From the NCBI GenBank assembly GCA_028869355.1, contig JAGWSK010000333.1:1-12250 (forward strand): 12,250 nt of DNA, given 5' to 3'. This document shows positions 1 to 6,737 of the stretch, one piece after another. Each line of letters starts with the position of its first letter. Position 1 is the first letter of the stretch. The DNA comes from Alphaproteobacteria bacterium (lineage in GTDB: Bacteria; Pseudomonadota; Alphaproteobacteria; Micropepsales; Micropepsaceae). The notes beneath the pieces are model-generated. The model saw nothing but the letters and a program-made list of their open reading frames with translations, had not been told where the DNA came from and did not search any database. Both the position numbers and the translations under genes were made by a program.

Positions 1-1053
1 ACTCACCGAGATGCCGAGCCCGATCGGAGCACCTTGCACGCCACTCACCGAACCCGGCACGCTCAGGTTCGGGACCTCCGCTTGCGGATCAACCGTCACC
101 GCGATGCTCTGCGTACTCGTCACCGAAGAATTCGAGGTTGGATTGTTGGCGGCCGCCGTTGCAGTCACCGTCAAGCTGGCGGAGGTTTCCCCCGCCAAAA
201 ATGTCAGCCCCGGAAGCTGGGCCGCGGTCAGCGTCCAACTGCCGTCGCCGTTCCTGGTGCCCGCCGATAACGCAGCATCCGAAGGAACCCCGCTGATGGT
301 GATCGAAACCGGGTCGTCGTTGTTGTCGGACGGTGCCGTAATACTCAGCGGAATCGCAGACTGCTCGTCGCCAACTGCCGTGGCGCCGGCCACGAATGTC
401 GGCGGCTGCAGACCGGCCACGAATGTAACCGTGCCGGTGCTGCTGAAAGTCGAGCCGTGCCCGTCGTTAATCGTGAATTGTACCGTGCGATCGGGCTCGG
501 AGGTCTGGTTGGTGCCGGGAATATTCTGCGGGTGACCAACAAATTCGACCTGGCTGCTGGCCTTGCCAAGCAAAGTGGTTCCGGTCTTGACCGACTCATT
601 CGTTCCGACATCAAGCTCAATCGATGCCTGGCGCTCAAAATACGCGATGTCCTGGACCAGCGCCTGCACCGCCTGCGGCGTGGCACTGCTGTTGAAACTC
701 ACGCTGATTCCGGATTGTGAGGTGCCTGTAAAGGCCGAAAGATCCTTGCTAAGGACCACTTCGTCACGGAACACGTTCTCAACAATGGCCGTGCCGATGA
801 CCTGACCGCCATAGGTCACATCGCTCTCGCCAAAAATGCCCGCCGGCTCGAGACCGATCTGCCCGGCGGCGCTGCCCTGATTGATAATGTGCAGTTCGTC
901 GCCAAAAAACGACGTGCCCGAAAAGCTCACGGTCAGCGACCCGCCGCCCAGATTGCTCACCGCATCGGTAAATGTCGCCCCCGGTGCAATCGCCGCCGCC
1001 GCCTCACCCTGCGCGTAGTTCGATGCGCCTGTGATCACGAGCTGAGCACTCAT
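1..1053 (-). CDS. N-terminal part of a large secreted repeat/adhesin-like protein (partial, 3' end outside window)
   Basis: I translated this frame directly: 351 codons without a stop from ATG at 1053 to the window edge. The N-terminus (MSAQLVITG) has no Sec signal peptide, as expected for a type I secretion substrate with a C-terminal signal. Residues about 9-215 resemble the beta-rich repeat of giant RTX/VCBS-type adhesins: a GGSLTVSFSG start, an AGQIGLEP and VTYGGQVIGT core, an SFNSSATPQAVQALVQDIAY segment, and a VQFTINDGHG end. Residues about 217-320 form a cadherin/Ig-like domain (SAIPLSITAPSD, then NGDGSWTLTAAQLPGL, then SLTVTATAA), and another repeat begins at the edge. The ATG shares the bases ATGA with the TGA stop of the upstream sulfotransferase gene, and GAGG lies 8 bases before it, so the start is well supported. 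Role: probably a surface or biofilm adhesin exported by the type I system at 6738-9849. The family assignment is by repeat style; no ligand can be inferred. Total length is unknown. Confidence 0.85.
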   Translation of the reverse strand, partial: MSAQLVITGASNYAQGEAAAAIAPGATFTDAVSNLGGGSLTVSFSGTSFFGDELHIINQGSAAGQIGLEPAGIFGESDVTYGGQVIGTAIVENVFRDEVVLSKDLSAFTGTSQSGISVSFNSSATPQAVQALVQDIAYFERQASIELDVGTNESVKTGTTLLGKASSQVEFVGHPQNIPGTNQTSEPDRTVQFTINDGHGSTFSSTGTVTFVAGLQPPTFVAGATAVGDEQSAIPLSITAPSDNNDDPVSITISGVPSDAALSAGTRNGDGSWTLTAAQLPGLTFLAGETSASLTVTATAAANNPTSNSSVTSTQSIAVTVDPQAEVPNLSVPGSVSGVQGAPIGLGISVS

Positions 1054-3170
1054 TCCAGCGTCCTCACGAGGTTGGTTGAGCCCTGAAAAGCTTCGACGAA
1101 AGGTCGAAGAAAGCTCTCGTACGGCTTCGAGCGTCCGATCGAACTGTTATAAATTGGCTGGCGCACCTGAACCGCGCTTGCGGTCAACACCGGCCGCTCC
1201 GTTGCATGAAACTCGAGACACGCGTCGTCCCAGTCGAGACCACAATGGGTCACGATCCGTCGAGCCTCCTGCTCGAGATTTCCGACGAGTTCCTCGTACT
1301 GCACCTCAAGCATGACCTCAGGCGGCAGTACGCCGCGCCAGTGCGTCATGAGCAAATTATAGGCGCGATAGTATCGTCCCAATTCGGCGAGGTCGTAGCA
1401 GTAGTCGATATGGCCTTCGAAGGTCAGTGAGAAACAGGATAACGCCGTATCACACGGATCGCGCCGGACATGGACGATGCGCGCATTGGGCAAGATGACC
1501 TGGACAAAACCGGCCAGCATGAAATTGGCGGGCATCTTATCGGTAATCCGCGCGGCCCTGGGTGCAAGATCGCGGATACTTGACAGGTAGCTTCTCCCGA
1601 GTTCACGGACTTCTTCCGCGGACATTGATCGAACGGATTCGGGAAATTTCAATTGCGGACCAGCCGAACCATTGGCGAGTTTTCTCAGATGTTGCAGTTC
1701 GCCTGCGCCAAACACGCTTGGATGACTGGAAAGAATCTGTTCGACGAGCGTGGTGCCGGAGCGCGGCATCCCGATTATGAAAATCGGGACGGGGCAAGGT
1801 TCTCCATGAATTGACTTTTGCTGAATCAGCTCACGGCTGAAAACCTCACGAATTCGCTCGAGCATTCCCAGCGAATGCGCTTCGTCGTAGTTGACCTGCT
1901 GCCGCTTCAGCGCATTTCCTTCAAGAAAATGATGGAATGCCTTTTCATGATCTCCGACATCCGCCAAAGCTTTTCCGAGCGCGAAGTGAAGCAGCTTCTG
2001 CGCCTGAATCGGGAACGACGGTATTTGCGGCCCTAGATGGGTCAACGCGACGAAGTGCGGATCCGCCTCGGTGTACCGCTTGATGTGCCCCAACTTCAAA
2101 TATCCGGCCGGGCCGCTGGGCGCGAGCGCTATCGCCGCTTCATATGCGCGTCTTGCCTCAGCGATTTTTCCGAGAGCAAGGAAAGCGTCGCCACGTCCCA
2201 GGTGAGCTCCGACATGACCTGGATCGATCGCCTGGGCTTTGCCATATTGCGTGAGCGCCTTCTCAACGTGGCCCCGCCGCTGATGTGCGTCAGCGAGGCT
2301 GATACGTGCGCCGAGCGGATTGATCGCGAGCGCCTTATCATAATGCGCAAGCGCTGCTTCAAATTGGGCAACCTGGTGGAACGCGTTGCCAAGCGCAATA
2401 CGTGCATCAATATGATTCGGATTGATCGAGAGCGCCTTCTCGTATTGACCAATTGCCTCGTCGGTCCGATCCAGCGCATCGAGTGTTTTACCATGCCCGT
2501 AATAGGCGTCGGCGTAATCCGATTTTATCGCCGTTGCTTTTCGATATTGATTCAGCGCCTCGTCTCGGCGGCCCAATGCCAGCAATCCGTTGCCGAGATT
2601 GTGGTACGCCTCAGCATAATTGGCTCTGAGGTTCAAAGCAGCTTCGAATTGGCGGATCGCCTCTTCAAATTGCCCAAGGGCCAGCAACGCGTTTCCGAAA
2701 TTGTTATGCGCTTCAGGATATGCCGGCTTGATTGCCAGCGCTTGCTGAAAGTGAGCAATTGAGTCCTTCGCCCGGCCGAGCACATGGAGCGTGTAGCCGA
2801 GGTTATTGTGAGCCTCGGCATAGTCCGGCTTGATTGCGATGGCCTTTTCATAATGACTTATGGCTTGTTCGTTCAGGCGAAGTCCGGTCATCGCGCTGCC
2901 GAGCAGCCCGTGCACTTCCGCGAAATCCCCTCGCATTTCGATCGCCTGAAGCAAAAGCTGCCGGGCGTCAGCAAATCTTCCCTGCCGGAGGCGGATTGCG
3001 CCCAAACGAAAGAGGGCATCGAAATGGGCTGGGTCCGCTTCGAGTACGAGCTGATACAACTGCTCGGCCTCCCGCAGCCTTCCTTCCGAATGGAGAGAAG
3101 ACGCCTTCTCCACCGATTCCGGCAGACTTTGAGGTAGCTGATTGCGAATTACCGATAGTGGCTCGCTCAC
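1050..3170 (-). CDS. TPR-repeat sulfotransferase (Sulfotransfer_3-like)
   Basis: This encodes a 706-residue protein from GTG at 3170, or 719 residues from ATG at 3209; residue numbers here use the longer form. Residues about 33-365 are roughly ten tandem TPRs, with the usual NLGxxLxALGR and YEKALxINP consensus. Residues about 472-705 are a sulfotransferase domain. GMPRSGTTLVEQIL at 480-493 is the PAPS 5'-phosphosulfate loop, ITDKMPANF at 555-563 follows, and VRRDPCDTALSCF at 581-593 is the 3'-phosphate-binding segment. The domain ends in the family-typical QPIYNSSIGRSKPYESF. Predicted reaction: sulfate transfer from PAPS to an unknown acceptor; TPRs often hold protein partners. No signal peptide is seen, so it is probably cytoplasmic. 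I favour the GTG because it shares the bases GTGA with the stop of the small upstream gene and has GGGA about 10 bases before it; the ATG at 3209 has only a weak GGA. The stop overlaps the adhesin start (ATGA), so the two products are probably made together. Confidence 0.9.
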   Translation of the reverse strand: MSEPLSVIRNQLPQSLPESVEKASSLHSEGRLREAEQLYQLVLEADPAHFDALFRLGAIRLRQGRFADARQLLLQAIEMRGDFAEVHGLLGSAMTGLRLNEQAISHYEKAIAIKPDYAEAHNNLGYTLHVLGRAKDSIAHFQQALAIKPAYPEAHNNFGNALLALGQFEEAIRQFEAALNLRANYAEAYHNLGNGLLALGRRDEALNQYRKATAIKSDYADAYYGHGKTLDALDRTDEAIGQYEKALSINPNHIDARIALGNAFHQVAQFEAALAHYDKALAINPLGARISLADAHQRRGHVEKALTQYGKAQAIDPGHVGAHLGRGDAFLALGKIAEARRAYEAAIALAPSGPAGYLKLGHIKRYTEADPHFVALTHLGPQIPSFPIQAQKLLHFALGKALADVGDHEKAFHHFLEGNALKRQQVNYDEAHSLGMLERIREVFSRELIQQKSIHGEPCPVPIFIIGMPRSGTTLVEQILSSHPSVFGAGELQHLRKLANGSAGPQLKFPESVRSMSAEEVRELGRSYLSSIRDLAPRAARITDKMPANFMLAGFVQVILPNARIVHVRRDPCDTALSCFSLTFEGHIDYCYDLAELGRYYRAYNLLMTHWRGVLPPEVMLEVQYEELVGNLEQEARRIVTHCGLDWDDACLEFHATERPVLTASAVQVRQPIYNSSIGRSKPYESFLRPFVEAFQGSTNLVRTLE

Positions 3171-3406
3171 GGCCGCGGATTCCCATCGCTGATGGAGAAG
3201 CCGTACCATTTGATGATTCCGGCGTGCGTGGCCCGGTTGATGGCCGGTGCGTTCGCTGTGCAGGATATATTGTCGCTGCCGTTGACGAAATTTCCACCGG
3301 TTGACAGTGCGCCGCCGGCAATGGCCGGCAAACTCAAAATCGGCAGAACCGAAACGCTCGGCAAACTGAGCCGTGCGATGAGCAGCGTACCGGCAGTGTT
3401 GTCCAT
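3167..3406 (-). CDS. Small hypothetical protein, first gene of the sulfotransferase-adhesin block
   Basis: I do not recognise this product. The open frame on the minus strand ends with TGA at 3167-3169. Possible starts are ATG 3406 (79 residues, chosen because GGGG lies 6 bases upstream), ATG 3424 (85 residues, no purine-rich site) and TTG 3481 (104 residues). The protein has a hydrophobic N-terminal half (LLIARLSLPSVSVLPILSLP) with Pro and Ser breaks, then a Gly/Ser/Asn-rich middle (GGALSTGGNFVNGSDN), a single Cys, and a polar tail ending SDGNPRP. The hydrophobic part could be a membrane segment or signal-like region, but this is weak. Support for it being real: same strand as its neighbours, codon use in keeping with the region, and a four-base GTGA overlap between its stop and a GTG start of the sulfotransferase gene, mirroring the ATGA junction at the other end of that gene. 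An antisense frame covers the same bases, so it could still be spurious. Confidence 0.5.
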   Translation of the reverse strand: MDNTAGTLLIARLSLPSVSVLPILSLPAIAGGALSTGGNFVNGSDNISCTANAPAINRATHAGIIKWYGFSISDGNPRP

Positions 3407-3444
3407 GGATAGCCCCGGCGCCATCGAAACAACGGACGAAAATC

Positions 3445-3478
3445 GCTCACGTGCCGACCGAAACGTGAGCACGTGCTC
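3445..3478. promoter_or_regulatory. Paired CACGTG palindromes, possible operator or 5'-leader hairpin
   Basis: Two CACGTG hexamers lie at 3448-3453 and 3470-3475, 22 bp apart, close to two helical turns. The right one is the centre of a perfect 12 bp palindrome (GAGCACGTGCTC, 3467-3478). In addition GCTCACGT (3445-3452) and ACGTGAGC (3463-3470) form a perfect 8 bp inverted repeat with a 10 base spacer. The element lies 39 bp upstream of ATG 3406 (21 bp upstream of ATG 3424), in the gap before the small gene. It could be a dimeric-regulator binding site or an RNA hairpin in the leader. No known regulator is assigned, and no convincing -35/-10 pair was found near it. If translation starts at TTG 3481 the element would lie inside the coding region. 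Confidence 0.4.
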
Positions 3479-3661
3479 CAACTCAAATTACCAGGTAGCC
3501 CCCCATTGAATGCCCCCGCATGCAACACCCCAAAGCCATTATGGTCACGACTTACCCCTGGTTGCGAGCGGATTTTGCGCCAAACCTTTCATTAAGCTGA
3601 CGGCGACTGAAACGACGATTCAAGGAGTGGCGAAATCTGGATTCGGGACACCAGTCCCCCG

Positions 3662-6505
3662 TTACTGCAGTGCCCTCGCCATCTCCTGAAGCACGAAATC
3701 CCAATCGCCGCGTGTTCTTTGTCTGAACAGGCGAATGGTCGGGTACCAGGGACTGTCATCGCGATCGAGCAGCCAGCGCCACTCGGCCACGTGTTTCACC
3801 GCGACCCAGGTTGGGCGCGCCAGCGCGCCGGCCAAATGCGCGATTGACGTATCACACGTAACAATCAGGTCGAGACAATTCATTACCGCTGCCGTACCGA
3901 TGAATGCATCGGGCCCGCTTTCGACTTCGTCGCTAAGCACTTCCACCTTCATTCCGGCCGGCAGCTTTGCCAGTTGCTCAAGGCCGAAATTTCTCTGCAA
4001 ACTGATCAACCGCACGTCCGGAACTGCAGCGAGTGGCGCGAAAGCGGCCAGCGGAATTGACCTGCCCTTGTCGGCGGAAACGCCGGGCCGGCCCTGCCAG
4101 GCAATGCCAATCTTCAATCCATGGCCGCCAATCTTTTCCCGCCAAATCGAAACGAGATGACTTTCCGCAGCCAGATAGGGCACGCTGTTCGGTACCGACG
4201 ACAACTCGGTGCCAAACCGCAGCGGCAGGCTCATCAGCGCGCATTGAAAATCAAAGGCTGCTGCCGCTTCATTCGACGTGACCACGTCGATGCCCAGCGT
4301 CAGCGGTTGCAGCAGGCGGACCAGATTCGGTCGCGCAAAGAAAGTGACCTGGGCGCCGCGCTCGTGCAGCAGCGGCAGGTATCTTGCGAACTGGATCACA
4401 TCGCCTATGCCCTGCTCGACATAAATAGCGATGCTGCGTCCGGCGAGATCTTCTCCCTGCCACGCCGGAGCATCCAGTTTGGGAAACCTGTCCGGGAGTC
4501 CCTCGGCGCGCCACCTCCATTCGTAGTCGGCCCAGCCACCCCGGTAATCGCCGGTGAGAAGCCTTGCCATGCCGCGGGATTTGTGGCCCTCCGCGTAATC
4601 CGGATCGAGTTCAATCGCCCGATCGAAGCTTGCAAGCGCCTCATCCAGACGCATCAGATCCTTCAGGGCATTGCCGCGATTGCTGTGCGCGTGCGCGTAA
4701 TCCGGTTTCAGCGCGAGCGCCCTGTCGTAACTCGCAAGTGCCGCCTCCGGCCGGTCAAGGTCTCTCAATGCATTGCCACGATTGTTAAGGGCATAGGCGT
4801 AGCGCGGATCGAGCTCGAGCGCACGGTCATAGCTGGCAAGCGCTTCCTCCGGGCGCTTCATTGCCCGCAGCGCATTGCCGCGATTGCTCCACGCATCTAC
4901 ATAATCGGGCTTGAGCGCGAGTGCGCGGTCAAAGCTGGCAAGTGCTTCGGCGTCACGCTTGAGATCGACCAGCGCGTTCCCCCGGTTGTTGAAAGCTTCG
5001 GCATAATCGGGCTTCAGCTGCAAGGCGCGATCGAAACTGGCGAGCGCTTCGGACGGCCGCTTCAGATCCCTCAGCGCATCGCCGCGATTGCTGTATGCGC
5101 CGCTAAACGATGGATTCAGCGCCAGTGCGCGATCATAACTCTTTAACGCCTCTGACACCCGGTTCAAACGCCGCAGGACATTGCCGCGATTGCTGAACGC
5201 CTCGGGATAATCCGGCTTAAGCTCGATGGCGCGGTTGTAACTTGCCAGCGCATCGTTCAATCGCCCGGCCGCCTGCAGCAATATCCCGCGATTTGAATGC
5301 GCGGCTGCAACATCGGGATTGATTGCGATCGCACGTTCGACCAGTGCCAATCCGTCTTTGTAATGACCTGTCTGATACGAAATGATCGCCAACATATGCA
5401 GAGCATTGAAGTGCGCCGGCGCTTGCTTGAGGATCGCCTCGTAAAGGATTTTCGCCTCGCCAAGGCGGCCCTGCCGGTGCAACGCCATTGCATGCCGCAG
5501 TTGTGTTTCACTGTCTGCGCCGGCTTGGGGATCGGTCAGCGCCTCCAACGCGGCCGCCGGCAACGCGTGTTGGCCCGCTGCAGATGCCGGGGCCGGTAAG
5601 TCTGCCGGCTCTGGCTGGGAGCGACGTTCCTGCGGCGAAAGCGAAAAGCCCGGAGCGCCTTTCTCCCACCAGTGGTTGGGACCGCTTACAGGCAGGAGAT
5701 CGGGCAATTTCGCCGCCCGCTCCTTTGGCAGGCAAAGCAGATTGACCGAGACGATTCTCCCAAAAGCATTGTTGGGGTTTTTGGCGAAATTGTCCGGGTT
5801 GTAAAGCCGCGGCAGATGCCACCACATGTCATAGCCGAGCTCGTCGATGAGCTGGATCAATTCTGGCGACTGATCCCTGCGGTCGTTCTCAACATATAGA
5901 ACCGGCCGGCACCTTGTGATCACCGCACGCGCCCCGGAAAGCACCTCCTTTTCCATTCCTTCGGAATCGATTTTGAGCATGTGAAGCTGCCTGAGCGGCA
6001 TGCTGTCGATCGTCCGCATCGGAACGTCCTCGCCGGGGCCCGAATTGGTCAGGGACAAGCCGCCAAAATTGCCCTCCGCTGCGTAGTCGATCACAGGAAC
6101 CCGCATCGTCCCGGGCCGGTGGCCGGCTGCTTCCTGGCACGCCCAAACATTGTTGATTCCATTGATTGCGAGATTGGCGCAAAGGAGCTGGAAAATGATG
6201 CGTTGCGGTTCGAATGCGTGGACGACGCCATGTGGTCCGGCCAGTTGTGCCAGACGCACCGTGTGGGCGCCGATATTGCTGCCGACTTCTACGACGCAAT
6301 CGCCCGGCCGCACATTTCTTGCGAAGATTTCCGCTTCAAGCTCGCTGTATTCGCCGTAGAGGTCGAGCGAACGGCCGATATACCGGTCGTATCTGAGAAA
6401 CAGCATTTTGCCGTATCGGCACTGTTTGAGCACGGTTAAGGAGCCTGGTTCGTCCGCATGCGAACGGCCGAAGGAATCGATCTTGGTTTCAGACGCCGGG
6501 TGCAT
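3662..6505 (-). CDS. Three-part fusion: FkbM-type methyltransferase, TPR array and GT-B-like glycosyltransferase domain
   Basis: The 947-residue protein has three parts. Residues about 45-262 are an FkbM-family SAM-dependent methyltransferase with motif I intact (CVVEVGSNIGAHT, 70-82) and later blocks HAFEP (96-100) and MLKIDSEGMEKEVLSGA (176-192). A Pro/Ala-rich linker covers about 285-320. Residues about 332-665 hold about ten 34-residue TPRs, five of them nearly uniform (SNRGNAL, ALASYDRAL, LKPDYA). Residues about 675-947 are a glycosyltransferase-like domain common after TPRs: YVEQGIGDVIQFARYLPLL at 695-713, IGIAWQGRPG at 799-808, and DTSIAHLAGALARPTWV at 885-901, which resembles the GT9 nucleotide-sugar site. 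It has no signal peptide. Likely role: glycosylation and methylation of a glycan or protein; the acceptor is unknown. There is no clear ribosome site before ATG 6505. A GTG at 6433 (AGG 10 bases upstream) is an alternative start and would keep the methyltransferase domain. It is separated by gaps on both sides, so it may have its own promoter. Confidence 0.9.
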   Translation of the reverse strand: MHPASETKIDSFGRSHADEPGSLTVLKQCRYGKMLFLRYDRYIGRSLDLYGEYSELEAEIFARNVRPGDCVVEVGSNIGAHTVRLAQLAGPHGVVHAFEPQRIIFQLLCANLAINGINNVWACQEAAGHRPGTMRVPVIDYAAEGNFGGLSLTNSGPGEDVPMRTIDSMPLRQLHMLKIDSEGMEKEVLSGARAVITRCRPVLYVENDRRDQSPELIQLIDELGYDMWWHLPRLYNPDNFAKNPNNAFGRIVSVNLLCLPKERAAKLPDLLPVSGPNHWWEKGAPGFSLSPQERRSQPEPADLPAPASAAGQHALPAAALEALTDPQAGADSETQLRHAMALHRQGRLGEAKILYEAILKQAPAHFNALHMLAIISYQTGHYKDGLALVERAIAINPDVAAAHSNRGILLQAAGRLNDALASYNRAIELKPDYPEAFSNRGNVLRRLNRVSEALKSYDRALALNPSFSGAYSNRGDALRDLKRPSEALASFDRALQLKPDYAEAFNNRGNALVDLKRDAEALASFDRALALKPDYVDAWSNRGNALRAMKRPEEALASYDRALELDPRYAYALNNRGNALRDLDRPEAALASYDRALALKPDYAHAHSNRGNALKDLMRLDEALASFDRAIELDPDYAEGHKSRGMARLLTGDYRGGWADYEWRWRAEGLPDRFPKLDAPAWQGEDLAGRSIAIYVEQGIGDVIQFARYLPLLHERGAQVTFFARPNLVRLLQPLTLGIDVVTSNEAAAAFDFQCALMSLPLRFGTELSSVPNSVPYLAAESHLVSIWREKIGGHGLKIGIAWQGRPGVSADKGRSIPLAAFAPLAAVPDVRLISLQRNFGLEQLAKLPAGMKVEVLSDEVESGPDAFIGTAAVMNCLDLIVTCDTSIAHLAGALARPTWVAVKHVAEWRWLLDRDDSPWYPTIRLFRQRTRGDWDFVLQEMARALQ
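4511..5512 (-). repeat. TPR-encoding 102 bp periodic repeat within the fusion gene
   Basis: About ten tandem 34-codon units give a visible 102 bp periodicity. On the plus strand the words GCATTGCCGCGATTGCT and AATCCGGCTT-like segments recur at this spacing. The middle units are the most alike in both DNA and protein, which points to unit duplication within the gene. Such arrays can gain or lose units by recombination. The unit count is by eye, and the last unit grades into the next domain. Confidence 0.7.
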
Positions 6506-6590
6506 TTGAGAGGGATGTTATCGCACGCAGAGACCCGGCAGACGAAAAATTGGTGTACAGGCTGCTATGGCATCCGCTTGCAGCGCATCA

Positions 6591-6611
6591 TTTAAACAGC
6601 GGCGCGCTGTT
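6591..6611 (-). terminator. Possible weak intrinsic terminator downstream of the membrane-fusion gene
   Basis: Read on the minus strand, AACAGCG and CGCTGTT form a perfect 7 bp stem around a three-base loop (6595-6611), followed directly by TTTAAAT-like bases. It lies about 130 bp past the stop at 6738 and in the correct orientation. The T-run is short and interrupted, so termination could be partial or absent. Confidence 0.3.
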
Positions 6612-6675
6612 GCCAGGCCCATGTCCTGTTCTCTGTGGGTCCCGCGATCACTTTTGCAGCGGGGGCATTCGGAGC

Positions 6676-6720
6676 GGGCGCCCCCCGGAGAAGCCATCGG
6701 CCATCGCCGGATCGGCGCCC
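6676..6720. other. GC-rich inverted repeat in the 232 bp gap before the fusion gene
   Basis: GGGCGCC (6676-6682) and GGCGCCC (6714-6720) are perfect 7 bp inverted repeats. Shorter CCGG complements and a CCATCG direct duplication lie between them. The element sits 18 bp past the stop of the secretion membrane-fusion gene. It could stabilise the 3' end of the upstream transcript or contribute to attenuation. It has no T-run. The rest of the gap (6506-6737) holds no convincing gene or promoter. Confidence 0.3.
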
Positions 6721-6737
6721 GCCCCGCGCTGCCGCCC

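Noticed and set aside
2037..2762. Plus-strand open frame of 241 codons opposite the sulfotransferase TPRs
   Set aside because: Antisense shadow of a TPR array; no domain and unlike any known protein style.
3192..3509. Plus-strand open frame of 105 codons opposite the small gene
   Set aside because: Starts with ATG, but it would be the only plus-strand gene in the window and it lacks junctions with neighbours; the minus-strand frame has the GTGA overlap. Not fully excluded.
3548..3590. Minimal sigma-54-like GG-N10-GC match on the minus strand upstream of the small gene
   Set aside because: Only the minimal dinucleotides fit; such matches are frequent by chance in GC-rich DNA.
3645..3658. Five-base hairpin GGGAC/GTCCC just past the fusion gene stop
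   Set aside because: The stem is short and no T-run follows on the minus strand, so it is not a convincing terminator.
4121..5146. Plus-strand open frame of 341 codons opposite the TPR array
   Set aside because: Its apparent repeats are the reverse complement of the 102 bp TPR periodicity.
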